From: Pseudobdellovibrionaceae bacterium
GTDB lineage: Bacteria; Bdellovibrionota; Bdellovibrionia; Bdellovibrionales; UBA1609
Direction: 5' to 3'
Length of the DNA stretch: 64,000 nucleotides
NCBI GenBank assembly: GCA_947444305.1
Contig: CANEZP010000001.1
Span: forward strand, 144,151 to 208,150
Position 1 is the stretch's first letter. Every line of letters begins with the position of its first letter. This document shows positions 51,428-60,731 of this stretch, piece by piece. The notes below the pieces were generated by a model. The model was given only the letters and a program-made list of their open reading frames with translations. It ran no database searches and was not told the origin of the DNA. Made by a program: the position numbers and the translations under genes.

Positions 51428-52381
51428 TTGAATACGCGCAAGCACTCCACAGCTAAGATCGCCGGCATCGCCGCCGCGATTTATTTTGCTCTGGTCACCC
51501 TGATCGCTTGCAACAATCCTAAAGGTGAATTTTTCTACGGCACGCTTGGGCTTGGCGACAAGAAGATCTTGGTCGCGACGGCAAACCCCGGTGCTTTTAC
51601 GGTCGTCATGTACGATCTGCTCGGACACCTCGTCGACGTCGTGGCCGATTATACCTTCACGGGCGACGTCCCGCGTGGGATCGCGCCGTACGATAGTTTC
51701 AACTTCATGATCATGCTCGACGGCGTTGATCGTTTACAGAAAGTTTCGCTCAAAGGATTGCCGACGACCGACTACTCCGATCCGGGCCTTAGTGGTGCGC
51801 TCTTTCAACTTGCGTACGACGGTATCAATCAACGTTATTACGGTATCGAAGGTAACTTTATCGAAGGTTTCTCGAAGGCGGGTTTGCGTTTAGGAAACCC
51901 GATCATTAACACGACCGTCGGCGCCTGCGTGCTCAACACTCCGCGCGGAATGTTCGCGACCAACGACGCACGCCTTTTGGTCGTCGGTACGGGTAATGAC
52001 CGCTTAAACGTTTACAACGTTTCGACCACGACTCCGACTTGCGTTTCTACCAACACTTCGATGGGCGCGAACGATCCGATGGCGATCATTCAACACTCCG
52101 ACGGAAAACTTTATTACGTCGATCAGGTTTTAGACCGTGTCAGCTCGCTGCCTTCGAACGGCGTGGGTACGCCGGCGGTGGTCTACGCGACCGACGTGAC
52201 GGTGATCAATAACCCGACGGCGCTTATGGAAATGCCGGACGGAACTTTGCTCGTGGCTTCGGATACGACCAATTCGATCGAGCGCATCACCACCGCGGGC
52301 TTACGGGTCGGCTCGACATCGTTTATACGTGATGCTTTCTCCGGCCTGGTTTCGCAAATGATTTTGATCGGCGGCGAGTAA
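51428..52381 (+). CDS. Lipoprotein with beta-propeller-like repeats
   Basis: A 317-residue lipoprotein (lipobox LIAC, Cys 28). The body is beta-rich with repeated blade-like phrases such as HSDGKLYYVDQVLDRV and MPDGTLLVASDTTNSIERI, as in NHL or SMP-30-like propellers. It starts at TTG, with AAGGA 7 bases upstream. It is followed without a gap by a barrel gene, so the two may act together at the outer membrane. Confidence 0.78.
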   Translation: MNTRKHSTAKIAGIAAAIYFALVTLIACNNPKGEFFYGTLGLGDKKILVATANPGAFTVVMYDLLGHLVDVVADYTFTGDVPRGIAPYDSFNFMIMLDGVDRLQKVSLKGLPTTDYSDPGLSGALFQLAYDGINQRYYGIEGNFIEGFSKAGLRLGNPIINTTVGACVLNTPRGMFATNDARLLVVGTGNDRLNVYNVSTTTPTCVSTNTSMGANDPMAIIQHSDGKLYYVDQVLDRVSSLPSNGVGTPAVVYATDVTVINNPTALMEMPDGTLLVASDTTNSIERITTAGLRVGSTSFIRDAFSGLVSQMILIGGE

Positions 52382-52990
52382 GTGAAAAGTCTCGCGCTAA
52401 TTCTTATCTCCATATTTTGCGTCACCGCTTTCGCTAACGAGAACGGCGGCGTCGCCTTTTCGGTCGGTGCGGGCATGGGCAAGGCCGCGATCGAAAATCC
52501 CGATCAAACTAAAGCGCATTATAAAGTTTTGGCTTTGCAGGGACGTGGCCACCTTCCCTTGTTCGATACCAGAAACTTCGACGCCGATTTCTTCGGTTCG
52601 GTAAAGTACCTTGATCTCGAAAACACCTCGAACACAAAATTCCAATCCGAAGTCGCCAATCTTATCGGGCCGGGCGCCGGGCTTGAACTCCGCGCGTTTA
52701 AGTTTGTACTCGGCGGCGAGTACAACATGATGCTCGCGCGCCACTACGCCGTGGGGAATACCTCGCGCGACATGAAATACGAGATGAATCTCGTGAACGT
52801 TTACGGCGGTTTGAATTTTAAATTTAACCAACTCTCCGTCTCGCTATCGTACAGTCAGTCGACCGGCACGGTGCCTAAAGCCTCTTCGGGACTGGCGAAA
52901 AGTTCGCCTTACAACGATCAAATCTACTGGCTACAATTGACTTACTCTACCGGCGCGTCGTTTTCGCGGTTTTTACAGTTTCTCTTCTGA
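52382..52990 (+). CDS. Outer-membrane beta-barrel protein
   Basis: A 202-residue protein with a signal peptide (1-18, ending AFAN), alternating amphipathic strands and a C-terminal Phe (RFLQFLF), the usual barrel-assembly signal. It begins at a GTG placed right after the stop of the propeller lipoprotein, which signals coupled translation. The substrate or role cannot be inferred. Confidence 0.8.
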   Translation: MKSLALILISIFCVTAFANENGGVAFSVGAGMGKAAIENPDQTKAHYKVLALQGRGHLPLFDTRNFDADFFGSVKYLDLENTSNTKFQSEVANLIGPGAGLELRAFKFVLGGEYNMMLARHYAVGNTSRDMKYEMNLVNVYGGLNFKFNQLSVSLSYSQSTGTVPKASSGLAKSSPYNDQIYWLQLTYSTGASFSRFLQFLF

Positions 52991-53065
52991 TTGGTATAAG
53001 CCCGTATTTGCCTTGCTGGACTTGATTTCCCGGCTTTCTATCTTCACAATTAGTTAAGAGGCACA

Positions 53066-53073
53066 AGGAGGAG
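53066..53073 (+). promoter_or_regulatory. Strong ribosome-binding site of the HNH gene
   Basis: AGGAGGAG lies about 83 bases upstream of the first in-frame ATG of the HNH gene, far too distant to serve it. It implies that translation begins near 53078-53092, where no ATG, GTG or TTG is in frame. Confidence 0.55.
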
Positions 53074-53155
53074 AGTCTTCAATAGGAATCTATCAGGCGC
53101 TTTAATCCTCAACTCAGGGTACGAGCCGATCAAGGTCGTCAACTGGCGCAAAGCC

Positions 53156-53602
53156 ATGATCCTTTGGTTTCAGGATAAAGTTGAAGTACTCGAGTTTCAT
53201 ACCGCGAGCGTTCGCTCACCCAGCCGCTCGTTCAAACTTCCCGCGGTCATTCGTTTAAAGACTTACCACCGCCCTTACCTTTCGTTGATCGTGCGCTTAA
53301 GCCGGCCCAATATTTTCTTGCGCGACAAACATATTTGCCAATACTGCTACACCAAATTTTCCGAGAAGAAGCTGACCGTCGATCACGTGGTGCCCTTATC
53401 GAAAGGCGGCCGTCACGAGTGGACGAACGTCGTCACGGCTTGTTCATCGTGCAACAACCGTAAAGGGGACAAGACGCCGGAGAAAGCAAATCTGCGTTTA
53501 TTAAACCGCCCCGAAAAACCCCGGTGGCTGCCGAATCGCGACCTCGAATTGGAAGACAACGTCTTACCGACTTCGTGGCGTCCTTACTTAGCGGCGCGCT
53601 GA
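53156..53602 (+). CDS. HNH endonuclease (5-prime end unresolved)
   Basis: At least 148 residues. The HNH fold has CQYC, LTVDHVVPLSKGGRHEW, and CSSCNNRKGDKTP, with four zinc Cys. It belongs to the small single-domain HNH group whose N-terminus reads NxxYEPIxVxxWxxA. That conserved part (NSGYEPIKVVNWRKA) lies in frame upstream of the ATG at 53156, back to at least 53105, so the true protein is about 20-25 residues longer. No canonical start codon is found there. Either a rare start codon or a base error is involved. Confidence 0.85.
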   Translation: MILWFQDKVEVLEFHTASVRSPSRSFKLPAVIRLKTYHRPYLSLIVRLSRPNIFLRDKHICQYCYTKFSEKKLTVDHVVPLSKGGRHEWTNVVTACSSCNNRKGDKTPEKANLRLLNRPEKPRWLPNRDLELEDNVLPTSWRPYLAAR

Positions 53603-53606
53603 TTTT

Positions 53607-54053
53607 CTACCAACGTTTAAGTTCAGTGGTTTCGGGTGGGCATGGCTGACCCAGCGGCACGACGTGCGTGGGCTCGCGACCTTCGATCGTGACGATGAAT
53701 GGATGGCATAACTTAACCGCGGCCGCTTGCGGATCCGCGAGCTGGAACGGGGGTTTATCCGTTTCCGTTAAGTCGCACGAAGGATTCTTTGGGCTCAGGT
53801 CCAATTTTCCGTGATGATGAGGCTCTTTTTGGTAGGACGATGGGGGCAACACCGTCTCTAGCGTTTCGGTGGAGGCCGGCAAGCTGATGGTTTTATTTTC
53901 GACCGTATCCGCGTTATAAACCAAAATTGTAAAGGTTTGCGGTGAGGACGTCGCGTTCCGGAAATGAATCTTGTTGGCCACCTGCTGCACGCATGTCTTC
54001 TTATTGCAGGCGCTTAAAACTAAAAGAGGGATGATCAAAAGGCGAAGTGGCAT
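53607..54053 (-). CDS. Small lipoprotein of unknown function
   Basis: A 148-residue lipoprotein (lipobox VLSAC, Cys 16) with a beta-rich mature domain, six Cys and a short His-rich stretch (PHHHGK). The ATG at 54053 places the signal peptide at the N-terminus; upstream codons are spurious. It converges with the HNH gene, four bases apart. Family not recognised. Confidence 0.72.
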   Translation of the reverse strand: MPLRLLIIPLLVLSACNKKTCVQQVANKIHFRNATSSPQTFTILVYNADTVENKTISLPASTETLETVLPPSSYQKEPHHHGKLDLSPKNPSCDLTETDKPPFQLADPQAAAVKLCHPFIVTIEGREPTHVVPLGQPCPPETTELKRW

Positions 54054-54132
54054 ATCCCATCTTATATACAGAGACGTTTTGTATACACAAACCATTTAAC
54101 GCAGCTTTTCTTTTCTGGAATTTAAACGGCGC

Positions 54133-54155
54133 GACAGGAGCACCGGTGCTCTGTC
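54133..54155. repeat. Near-perfect hairpin in a lipoprotein upstream region
   Basis: GACAGGAGCACC pairs with GGTGCTCTGTC, with one bulged base. It lies about 80 bases upstream of the lipoprotein start at 54053. No T-run is present. Operator or RNA structure. Confidence 0.45.
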
Positions 54156-54230
54156 TGACCGGAATAACGGCTAAAACTTCACCTACGCTTACTCTGTCCA
54201 AAATCCGACATAGTAAACGTAGTGGTTGAT

Positions 54231-54255
54231 CGGGCGCACAATTCAACCGCGCCCG
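54231..54255 (-). terminator. Hairpin after the subtilisin-like protease gene
   Basis: CGGGCGC / GCGCCCG with an 11-base loop lies 18 bases past the protease stop. There is no T-run, so termination is uncertain. Confidence 0.3.
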
Positions 54256-54272
54256 GCTCGTTTCAACGCCGG

Positions 54273-57200
54273 TTAGTCGATGATCTGCGACTGCGTGTCC
54301 ATGACCGAGTTGAAGCCGTTGAGCGGGTAGTAAATCACGAGCTTACCGGTGCCCGAACCTTTGCTAAGCGTCAGCGCGCCGCCGGTTTTTGGGACCGCCG
54401 AGAATTCGCTCATGCCGTAGTAGGGCAGGGCCTGCGCCGAAGATTCAATCTTCGTGTATTCGCTTAAGCCCTCGCCGAGGTAATCGTCGGCTTCGATCGC
54501 GTCGCCACCCTGGGTGATCGAAGCGAGCTTCACGTTTAATTTTCCGTCGGCGGTTTTAGCCAGGCGTTCGAGCGGCATTTCGATCACCGCGAGCGAAGAG
54601 TGTTCGAACGGTGCCATCGAGGCCGCGGCGAGCATCGCCGGCAAGTACGACAATTTGCTTTCGGTACCGGCCGCTAAGTCCGCTTCGTATTGCAAGCGGA
54701 TCGCCCGCGCCTTCGCGGCGTCGAGCAGTGCGGTCGCGAACGGCGCGACTTGAAAACCTTCGATGCCCGCGGCCGACACGCCGGCCAATTCTTGATCGGG
54801 TACGCCGTCTTCATTTGCGTCGATCAGCACGCTGACTTCGCACATGTGCCAGGTCGTGAGCGGGGTGTGCATCTTGAACGCGAACTGAACGACGTCTTTG
54901 ACGCCCGCGCGGGTGGTTTTCGGAATGATGCGGTAGCCGGCCGATTGCAAGTCGCAGTTGCGGCTCTTCCAAGTTTCGGAAGGTTGGGCCACCCGTTTGC
55001 GCGCGTCTTCTCCGAGTAAGTTGAACGCGAGCGCCATTCCGTCGGCGGGGCTGGCGTTGGTCAAAGTAATTGAACCGGAGGCCGCGTTCGTCAAGTCGGT
55101 GCGGATGTTTGATACTAACGTGCGGATCGCCAGCGCCGGGACTTGCGCCACTTCAACCGCGCCGTTTTTGATGTAAACGCGCCCGTTTAGTTCGGATACG
55201 AAGTTCTTTTCATCCGAGATGGAAATGTTCGCGCTCACTTCAACTTCGGCAGAGGCGCCGGCCGCGAGCTCGACTTGCGTTTTCGATAACGACAGCGTGA
55301 GTCCCGGGGTCGACACGGTCGAAAGATCGAGCGTGACCGCGCCGGTAGAAATATTTCGTACGGTCAATTTTTTTACAACGGTCGAAGCATTTTCTAGGTA
55401 AATGCTGCCGAGGCTAAGCGATGCGGGTTGCACCACCACCGGCGTGGCCAAGGCCTTATCGATTTGCACTCGGCCCGCGCCTTGAAGTGAGATCGACACT
55501 TCGCCGCCCGCGTTGGTTAGAACCTTCGAAGTTTCCATCGCCAGCGCTTTAAGCTCGGCAGCCGATAGCGTCGGACGTGCTTGTTTGAGTAAAGCCATCA
55601 CGCCGCTCACGTGCGGAGCCGCCATCGAGGTTCCGTCCATCTGCACGGTGCCGGAGCCTTGACCCATCGCCGCCGAAATCACGCGCTGACCGGGCGCCGC
55701 GAGTTCGGGCTTCAAAAGATTATCTTCGGAACGCGGGCCTTTGCTCGAGAAATCGGTGATCGAGTCGATCAACTCCGGCTCTTCGATGAGCTGGCCGGTT
55801 TTGAATTGGACACGCACGGGGCCGAGCGCCATTTCGGAAACGAGCTTTAGACCGAGCGCCTGGCTCACCATGATGGCGGGCATATCGACTTTGGTTTCAC
55901 CGCCCATCGGGATCGGTTTGCCTGCTTCGTTATTGTAAACGACCGCGCCGATCGCGCCGGCGTTGAAAGCGCGAACTAATTTTGCTTCGAAGGGAACTTT
56001 GCCGCGCACGATGAGCGCAACTTTGCCCGCAACTTTTGCTTTTACTTCCTCGCTAAGGTCGACGTCGGCCAAACCGATGTCGACGAGTTCGCCTTCGGTG
56101 GGCGCGATCTCGGCGATCGGCTTCGAGACCGGGCCTTCTAAAGCTTTGGCCATCCAATTCGGATTGTTCGGGCTCACGAAACGAACGGCGTTGAATTGCC
56201 AGTTGTGTAAGGAGCCGTCGACGCTCGCGGCGATCGAAATCGCGTCGTCGCTCGTACCGGGTGCACCCACGATGTAGTCGATGGGTCCCGAGTTACCGGC
56301 GGACGCAACGACGACGGTGCCGGCGCGTGATAAATTGCGGACCGCTTCGCCGTACAAGATCTGCGGTTGGCCGAAGCCGCCGCCCAAAGATAGATTCACG
56401 ACGTCGAGTTGATCGTCTGGATTTAAATCACCGTTCGGATCGGCGGCGTATTCGAAGCCCGCGATCACGACCGCGTCCATTGTGGAGCCGTCTTTGCCGA
56501 AGACCTTGACCGCGTAAACTTGCGCATCGGGCGCAACGCCGTCGTAAGAGTTGACGCCGTCACCTTTGCCCGCGACCGTTCCCGCGACGTGGGTGCCGTG
56601 GCCCGCTTCGTCGAGCGGGTTGCCGTCCGGATGCGGTAAGCGCATCGCCGCGAAGGCCGAGTTCGCGTTGAATTCCGTCCCGACGAGATCGATGCCGCCC
56701 GCAACTTTCGCGTTCGGAAAAAGCGCCGACGGTTCGGCCGGCTTGATCGCTTCGTAATCGGCTTTTAGTCCGCTTCCGCCTAGCATCGAGTGCGTGTAGT
56801 CGATTCCGGTATCGAGAATGCCGACGCGCATACCTTGACCGCGAAAGCCTTGGGCGTAAGCGGCCTCCGTGCCGATATAGTTTGCCGAATTCACTTCATT
56901 CTTTTTAGCTTGCCCGGATGCCACGCGCTGCTCATTCAGGATTTCGGCACGCGCCATTTGGCGGACGGGCGAAATACTTTTCACGCCCGCTATCCCGCGG
57001 ATGGCTTCGACGGCTCCGGCGGGCGCGTAAACGGCCAACCCGTTGAGCACGAGCTTGTACCGGTAAACGATTTGCGCGTCGGGTGAAACGGTCTTCAGCT
57101 TCTGTTCGAAAGCGGCTTGCTCATTATTGACGGCACTCTTCATCTCGTCGGAAATCTGCCAGCCCGTCGCGGACTTTTCCGCAACGCTTAACAGCGCCGG

Positions 57201-57359
57201 CGCATCTAAGGTCACTACGAAGACATCGGGCACCGCGCCGATCGGCCGGTTGCTAAAAATATCCGCATCGCTTTTCAATGTACTTTCAGGCTTCTGTTGA
57301 GTGCACGCGAGAATGGAAACGCTCACGCCGACGACGACCGCTAAGAGTGTTCTCTTCAA
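54273..57359 (-). CDS. Subtilisin-like serine protease lipoprotein (S8) with inserted PA domain
   Basis: A 1028-residue lipoprotein (lipobox ILAC, Cys 19). An inhibitor-like prodomain (about 45-140) precedes the S8 catalytic domain with Asp in GILDTGIDYTH, His in GHGTHVAGT and Ser in DGTSMAAPHVSG. A protease-associated domain (VRGKVPFEAKLVRAFNAGA) is inserted between His and Ser. The C-terminal 400 residues are beta-rich, fibronectin-like (TVRNISTGAVTLDLS), as in large lactocepin-type proteases. It starts at TTG behind AAGGGGGA. It probably digests external protein at the cell surface. Confidence 0.92.
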   Translation of the reverse strand: MKRTLLAVVVGVSVSILACTQQKPESTLKSDADIFSNRPIGAVPDVFVVTLDAPALLSVAEKSATGWQISDEMKSAVNNEQAAFEQKLKTVSPDAQIVYRYKLVLNGLAVYAPAGAVEAIRGIAGVKSISPVRQMARAEILNEQRVASGQAKKNEVNSANYIGTEAAYAQGFRGQGMRVGILDTGIDYTHSMLGGSGLKADYEAIKPAEPSALFPNAKVAGGIDLVGTEFNANSAFAAMRLPHPDGNPLDEAGHGTHVAGTVAGKGDGVNSYDGVAPDAQVYAVKVFGKDGSTMDAVVIAGFEYAADPNGDLNPDDQLDVVNLSLGGGFGQPQILYGEAVRNLSRAGTVVVASAGNSGPIDYIVGAPGTSDDAISIAASVDGSLHNWQFNAVRFVSPNNPNWMAKALEGPVSKPIAEIAPTEGELVDIGLADVDLSEEVKAKVAGKVALIVRGKVPFEAKLVRAFNAGAIGAVVYNNEAGKPIPMGGETKVDMPAIMVSQALGLKLVSEMALGPVRVQFKTGQLIEEPELIDSITDFSSKGPRSEDNLLKPELAAPGQRVISAAMGQGSGTVQMDGTSMAAPHVSGVMALLKQARPTLSAAELKALAMETSKVLTNAGGEVSISLQGAGRVQIDKALATPVVVQPASLSLGSIYLENASTVVKKLTVRNISTGAVTLDLSTVSTPGLTLSLSKTQVELAAGASAEVEVSANISISDEKNFVSELNGRVYIKNGAVEVAQVPALAIRTLVSNIRTDLTNAASGSITLTNASPADGMALAFNLLGEDARKRVAQPSETWKSRNCDLQSAGYRIIPKTTRAGVKDVVQFAFKMHTPLTTWHMCEVSVLIDANEDGVPDQELAGVSAAGIEGFQVAPFATALLDAAKARAIRLQYEADLAAGTESKLSYLPAMLAAASMAPFEHSSLAVIEMPLERLAKTADGKLNVKLASITQGGDAIEADDYLGEGLSEYTKIESSAQALPYYGMSEFSAVPKTGGALTLSKGSGTGKLVIYYPLNGFNSVMDTQSQIID

Positions 57360-57532
57360 ATTTTCCCCCTTGTAACCCCGCGTACAAAGTAGATTTACGA
57401 AGAAGATATGTAAAATAGTTTGAATGTTTGTGCCTTGTGAGTAGGAATTACAGGACCGTGTGCGTTAACTAATTAAAATGACTACAGGGGCGCTTATTCG
57501 CCGGATAAGATTTTTTATATCGGAGGTCCCTA

Positions 57533-58339
57533 ATGAATCGTTCCAGACTCTTGTTTTCGTTGTGTACGCTTTTAGCCATGAGCCTTACCGGACTATCGGC
57601 TTCGGCCGCGGGTCCGAGCTTCCAAAATTTGAGCGACGAAGATTTTAAAAAAGTGGTGCAGGATCTGTCGGCGAATTTCACGCATACTTCGGTAAGCGGA
57701 GCGAGCGCGCTCGGGGACATTTGGGGATTTGAACTCGGTTTGGTCGGCGGCACGACCAAAACGCCCGAGCTAAATAAGTTCGCCAAGGAAGTTGAACCCT
57801 CCGCCGATCTGGATCAAGTCCCGCACGGGGAAATCATCGGGATGCTTTCGATTCCCTTCGCGCTGACGGGTGAAGTCGGCTTTATCCCGAAGGTGGGCAG
57901 CGATGAATTCAAATTCAATTCCATTCACGGGGCATTGAAGTGGACGCCGAGCGAACTGTTTTTTGATTGGCCGGTCTCGCTCGCGGCGAAAGTTCAATAC
58001 AGCAAAGTGAACGCGACGTTTAAAGACACCATCAACACCATTCCGACGACCTTCGATTACGACCAATCAATTTTAGGTGGCTCGGTCATCGTCAGCAAAA
58101 ACTTCGCGATCGTCGAACCGTACGCCGGCTTCGGCTATTTGCAGGCCGACGGTAAGATGAACGTCACCGGTTCACCCACGGTTTTTAGCGGCGCGAGAAC
58201 TTCGGCGTCGAGTAAGCCTTCGAGTTCAATGTTTATGGTCGGGACCGAGGTCAAATTATTGGTGGTGAAGTTGGGCGTTGAGTACATGAACGCTTTCGAC
58301 ACCAGCCGGTTTACCGGTAAAGTGTCTTTCTATTTCTAA
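57533..58339 (+). CDS. Outer-membrane beta-barrel protein
   Basis: A 268-residue protein with a signal peptide (1-25, ending ASAA), regular amphipathic strands and a C-terminal FYF barrel signal. GGAGG lies 6 bases before the ATG. Its stop shares one base with the start of the QEGLA-motif protease gene (TAATG), so the two are coupled. Role unknown. Confidence 0.82.
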   Translation: MNRSRLLFSLCTLLAMSLTGLSASAAGPSFQNLSDEDFKKVVQDLSANFTHTSVSGASALGDIWGFELGLVGGTTKTPELNKFAKEVEPSADLDQVPHGEIIGMLSIPFALTGEVGFIPKVGSDEFKFNSIHGALKWTPSELFFDWPVSLAAKVQYSKVNATFKDTINTIPTTFDYDQSILGGSVIVSKNFAIVEPYAGFGYLQADGKMNVTGSPTVFSGARTSASSKPSSSMFMVGTEVKLLVVKLGVEYMNAFDTSRFTGKVSFYF

Positions 58340-59631
58340 TGTCGTTCGTTACGTATAAAGAAAAAATCCGCGCGCTCAGCAAAAAGATCGTCGCGGTTCA
58401 AAAGCCGATCCGGATTCTTAACAGTATCCGGGTGCCCGAGGCGTGGGAAGCCGAGCTCATCAAGAGCAAATTTACCGAAATTCCCAAAGATCCAAAATCT
58501 TACTACGAATCGATCCCGCTCGGCTTCGAACCCGTAGAAAAGTTGCTTGAGCTCAAGTTACTTAAAACCGAAATCGCCCGCACCGTAGGCGCCGGCGACG
58601 AACTCGGCGTGCACATGCAACAGATCTGCGATCAGTATATTCTGGTCGTTGAGATGTTGAAGAACCGCGGCCGCCCGCAGTTCTACCAAGCGTCTCGCGA
58701 ATTGTACGGGAGCCCGAAAGATTGCTTCGTTCACGACTCGAATACGATCGCCGACATGGCGCACATGCTTTACGAAATCTTGTCGGGCATTGGGCCTTCC
58801 ATCCCCGATATTCATTACCCCGAGATCCTAACGGCCGGGGAAGCGGTTGATATTTTAAACTCGGGTTTTTCAAAATACTTCGCGGGCGAGAATGTGCTCG
58901 CCAAGTTATCCGACGGGATCGTGGCCGACGCCGCGGCGGGCGGGGATAAAGTAAAAATTCGCCAAGGCGCCATGTTCTCGCAGCGTGAAGTCGAACTTTA
59001 CGAAGTGCATGAAGGTTGGGTACACGTCGGGACGACCCTCAACGGGCGCTCGCAAGCGGTGTGCGAGTTCCTATCCATCGGCCCACCTAGGTGCGCTTCA
59101 ACCCAAGAAGGCCTCGCGGTCATCATGGAGATCTTCACGTTCCGCTCTTACTTGAGTCGCGCGAAGCAGATCAATGACCGCATCATCAGCATCGAGAAGG
59201 CGGAAGACGGCGCCGATCTACTGGAAGTCATTGAGTATCTACGGACCGAAGGCTACAGCGAAAAAGAATGCATCACCAACGCTTACCGCGTTTTCCGCGG
59301 GGGGACGCTTACGGGCGGCGCGCCGTTCACAAAGGACATTTCGTACTGCAAGGGTTTCGTCGAAAATTACAATTTCTTGCGCTCGGCCGTTCGCTCATCG
59401 ATGCCTCAGCTCATCCCTTTTCTATTCGTGGGTAAGTTGCACGTGGAGGACATTCCACTGCTCTACGCTAAGCATAAAGAAGGTCTTATCGAGGCGCCGC
59501 GGTTTTTGCCGCCGCACTTCCGTGATCTGAACGGTCTGGCGGTTTGGATGAGCTTTTCGAGTTTCTTTAACCGGGTCGATCTGCAATCCGTGCAAGAACA
59601 TTACAAGAAGATCTTTGACCGTCATCTATGA
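58339..59631 (+). CDS. DUF1704 / QEGLA-motif putative zinc metallocarboxypeptidase
   Basis: A 430-residue cytoplasmic protein of the DUF1704 family (named for its QEGLA motif). The motifs EVHEGWVHVGTTLNG near 220-234 and STQEGLAVIMEI near 253-264 supply the zinc ligands and catalytic Glu of a fold shared with the eukaryotic tubulin-tail carboxypeptidase MATCAP. The bacterial substrate is unknown. It has no signal peptide, and is directly coupled to an outer-membrane barrel gene. Confidence 0.85.
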   Translation: MSFVTYKEKIRALSKKIVAVQKPIRILNSIRVPEAWEAELIKSKFTEIPKDPKSYYESIPLGFEPVEKLLELKLLKTEIARTVGAGDELGVHMQQICDQYILVVEMLKNRGRPQFYQASRELYGSPKDCFVHDSNTIADMAHMLYEILSGIGPSIPDIHYPEILTAGEAVDILNSGFSKYFAGENVLAKLSDGIVADAAAGGDKVKIRQGAMFSQREVELYEVHEGWVHVGTTLNGRSQAVCEFLSIGPPRCASTQEGLAVIMEIFTFRSYLSRAKQINDRIISIEKAEDGADLLEVIEYLRTEGYSEKECITNAYRVFRGGTLTGGAPFTKDISYCKGFVENYNFLRSAVRSSMPQLIPFLFVGKLHVEDIPLLYAKHKEGLIEAPRFLPPHFRDLNGLAVWMSFSSFFNRVDLQSVQEHYKKIFDRHL

Positions 59632-59652
59632 GGCGGGCTAAGTTCCATCCCC

Positions 59653-60105
59653 ATGAGACAGATGAAAAGCGCCATGAAGTTGTTGATCGGAGTTTTAATC
59701 GCCGCCGTCGCCATTTGGTTTGTGGTGGCCAACTACGGTTGGGTTTTCTCCAAACGAGTTCGCGGTGAAATCGTTAACGTCGAACGCGTGACCGAGCAAA
59801 CGGCGATCCTCGGCAGCCGGCCCACCGATGCGCAGATGCACACCTACTCAATCCTGATCGCGGGCGAAGACGGCCGCATGTACACTTCAAGCTCGGTCGA
59901 TAGCCAGTGGCAGGTCGCCAAAAAAGGATTCTGCGTCGAAGCGCTGCTGTACCGCTATCCGCCGTGGCGTTTGTCCCTCGCGGGCAATTTCTATAACGCG
60001 CGCTTGGTGGAACTTAGTCAGTGCAAAACTAAATCCGGGATGACGGTTCCGGAGGATGCCCCGGCGGTACTGCCGGCCGTTCCCGAAGAGCCGCCCGCAA
60101 AATAA
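59653..60105 (+). CDS. Small membrane-anchored protein of unknown function
   Basis: A 150-residue protein with one N-terminal membrane helix (about 9-27), a periplasmic domain of about 100 residues with two Cys, and a Pro/Ala-rich tail. It begins 22 bases after the QEGLA gene. No clear ribosome site; an ATG three codons later is an alternative start. Its last 77 bases overlap the convergent DUF2878 gene. Confidence 0.7.
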   Translation: MRQMKSAMKLLIGVLIAAVAIWFVVANYGWVFSKRVRGEIVNVERVTEQTAILGSRPTDAQMHTYSILIAGEDGRMYTSSSVDSQWQVAKKGFCVEALLYRYPPWRLSLAGNFYNARLVELSQCKTKSGMTVPEDAPAVLPAVPEEPPAK

Positions 60106-60616
60106 AATCCCTCAGTAAGAACAGCAAAGGCATAAGCGCGGCCCAGACCGCGCCGTGAATGGCGAGACTCCGCCAAGCCGGTTCCGCATATTTTAGGATG
60201 TCTACGGCCTGCGCGAATAAGTACGAGAGCGGTCCGCTCAAGACGCCCATCAAACAAACGAGCGCCAAACTTCTGCGCATAACCAGCATACTTTCGAAGG
60301 TTAGGCCGAGCAAAATCCACATGCAGACCAGCCAAACCGGGGTCAACGCGGCCGCCGGCCTCACTTCAAAAATTCCGAAGTAAATAAGAACCGTATCAAC
60401 GGCAAAACCGAGCAGGCCGAGGGAAAGCAAGAATAGGCCTTCGCCAAGCCTCATCGTCTTCGGCGTGAAGTAGAGGTGCAAGCCCAGCCAGAGCGGCATA
60501 AACACCGGACCGACCCAGTCGATTTGATAGCGCGGCCCCAGGGCGCAGGCCCACCAACCAAGGTTGAAACTGAGAAAGCTTAGCGCCGAGCGACCGGCGT
60601 ATTTCATCTGACGCAT
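60029..60616 (-). CDS. DUF2878-family integral membrane protein
   Basis: A 195-residue protein with about six membrane helices. It matches the DUF2878 pattern: NLGWWACALG at the N-terminus, GLLGFAVDTVLIYFGIF, LTPVWLVCMWILLGLTFE and GVLSGPLSYLFAQ. The function of the family is unknown. It overlaps the convergent gene by 77 bases; both frames look real, although the last 20 codons of each could be dispensable. Confidence 0.82.
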   Translation of the reverse strand: MRQMKYAGRSALSFLSFNLGWWACALGPRYQIDWVGPVFMPLWLGLHLYFTPKTMRLGEGLFLLSLGLLGFAVDTVLIYFGIFEVRPAAALTPVWLVCMWILLGLTFESMLVMRRSLALVCLMGVLSGPLSYLFAQAVDILKYAEPAWRSLAIHGAVWAALMPLLFLLRDFILRAALRERPAVPPGHPPEPSSRI

Positions 60617-60731
60617 GTTTAGAAAGTCTGGAAGGGAACTTCGGTCGTGTCAAACCTAGACCGTCCCGGTTTGGGACACGCTTCAAGACCGGTCGCGCTT
60701 TGACCGATAAGTCAGGGTAGGGGGATGACGA

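Noticed and set aside
57491-57522. Short CTTAT/ATAAG hairpin with a T-run before the barrel gene at 57533
   Set aside because: Only a 5-bp A/T stem directly ahead of a ribosome site; too weak to call a terminator or riboswitch.
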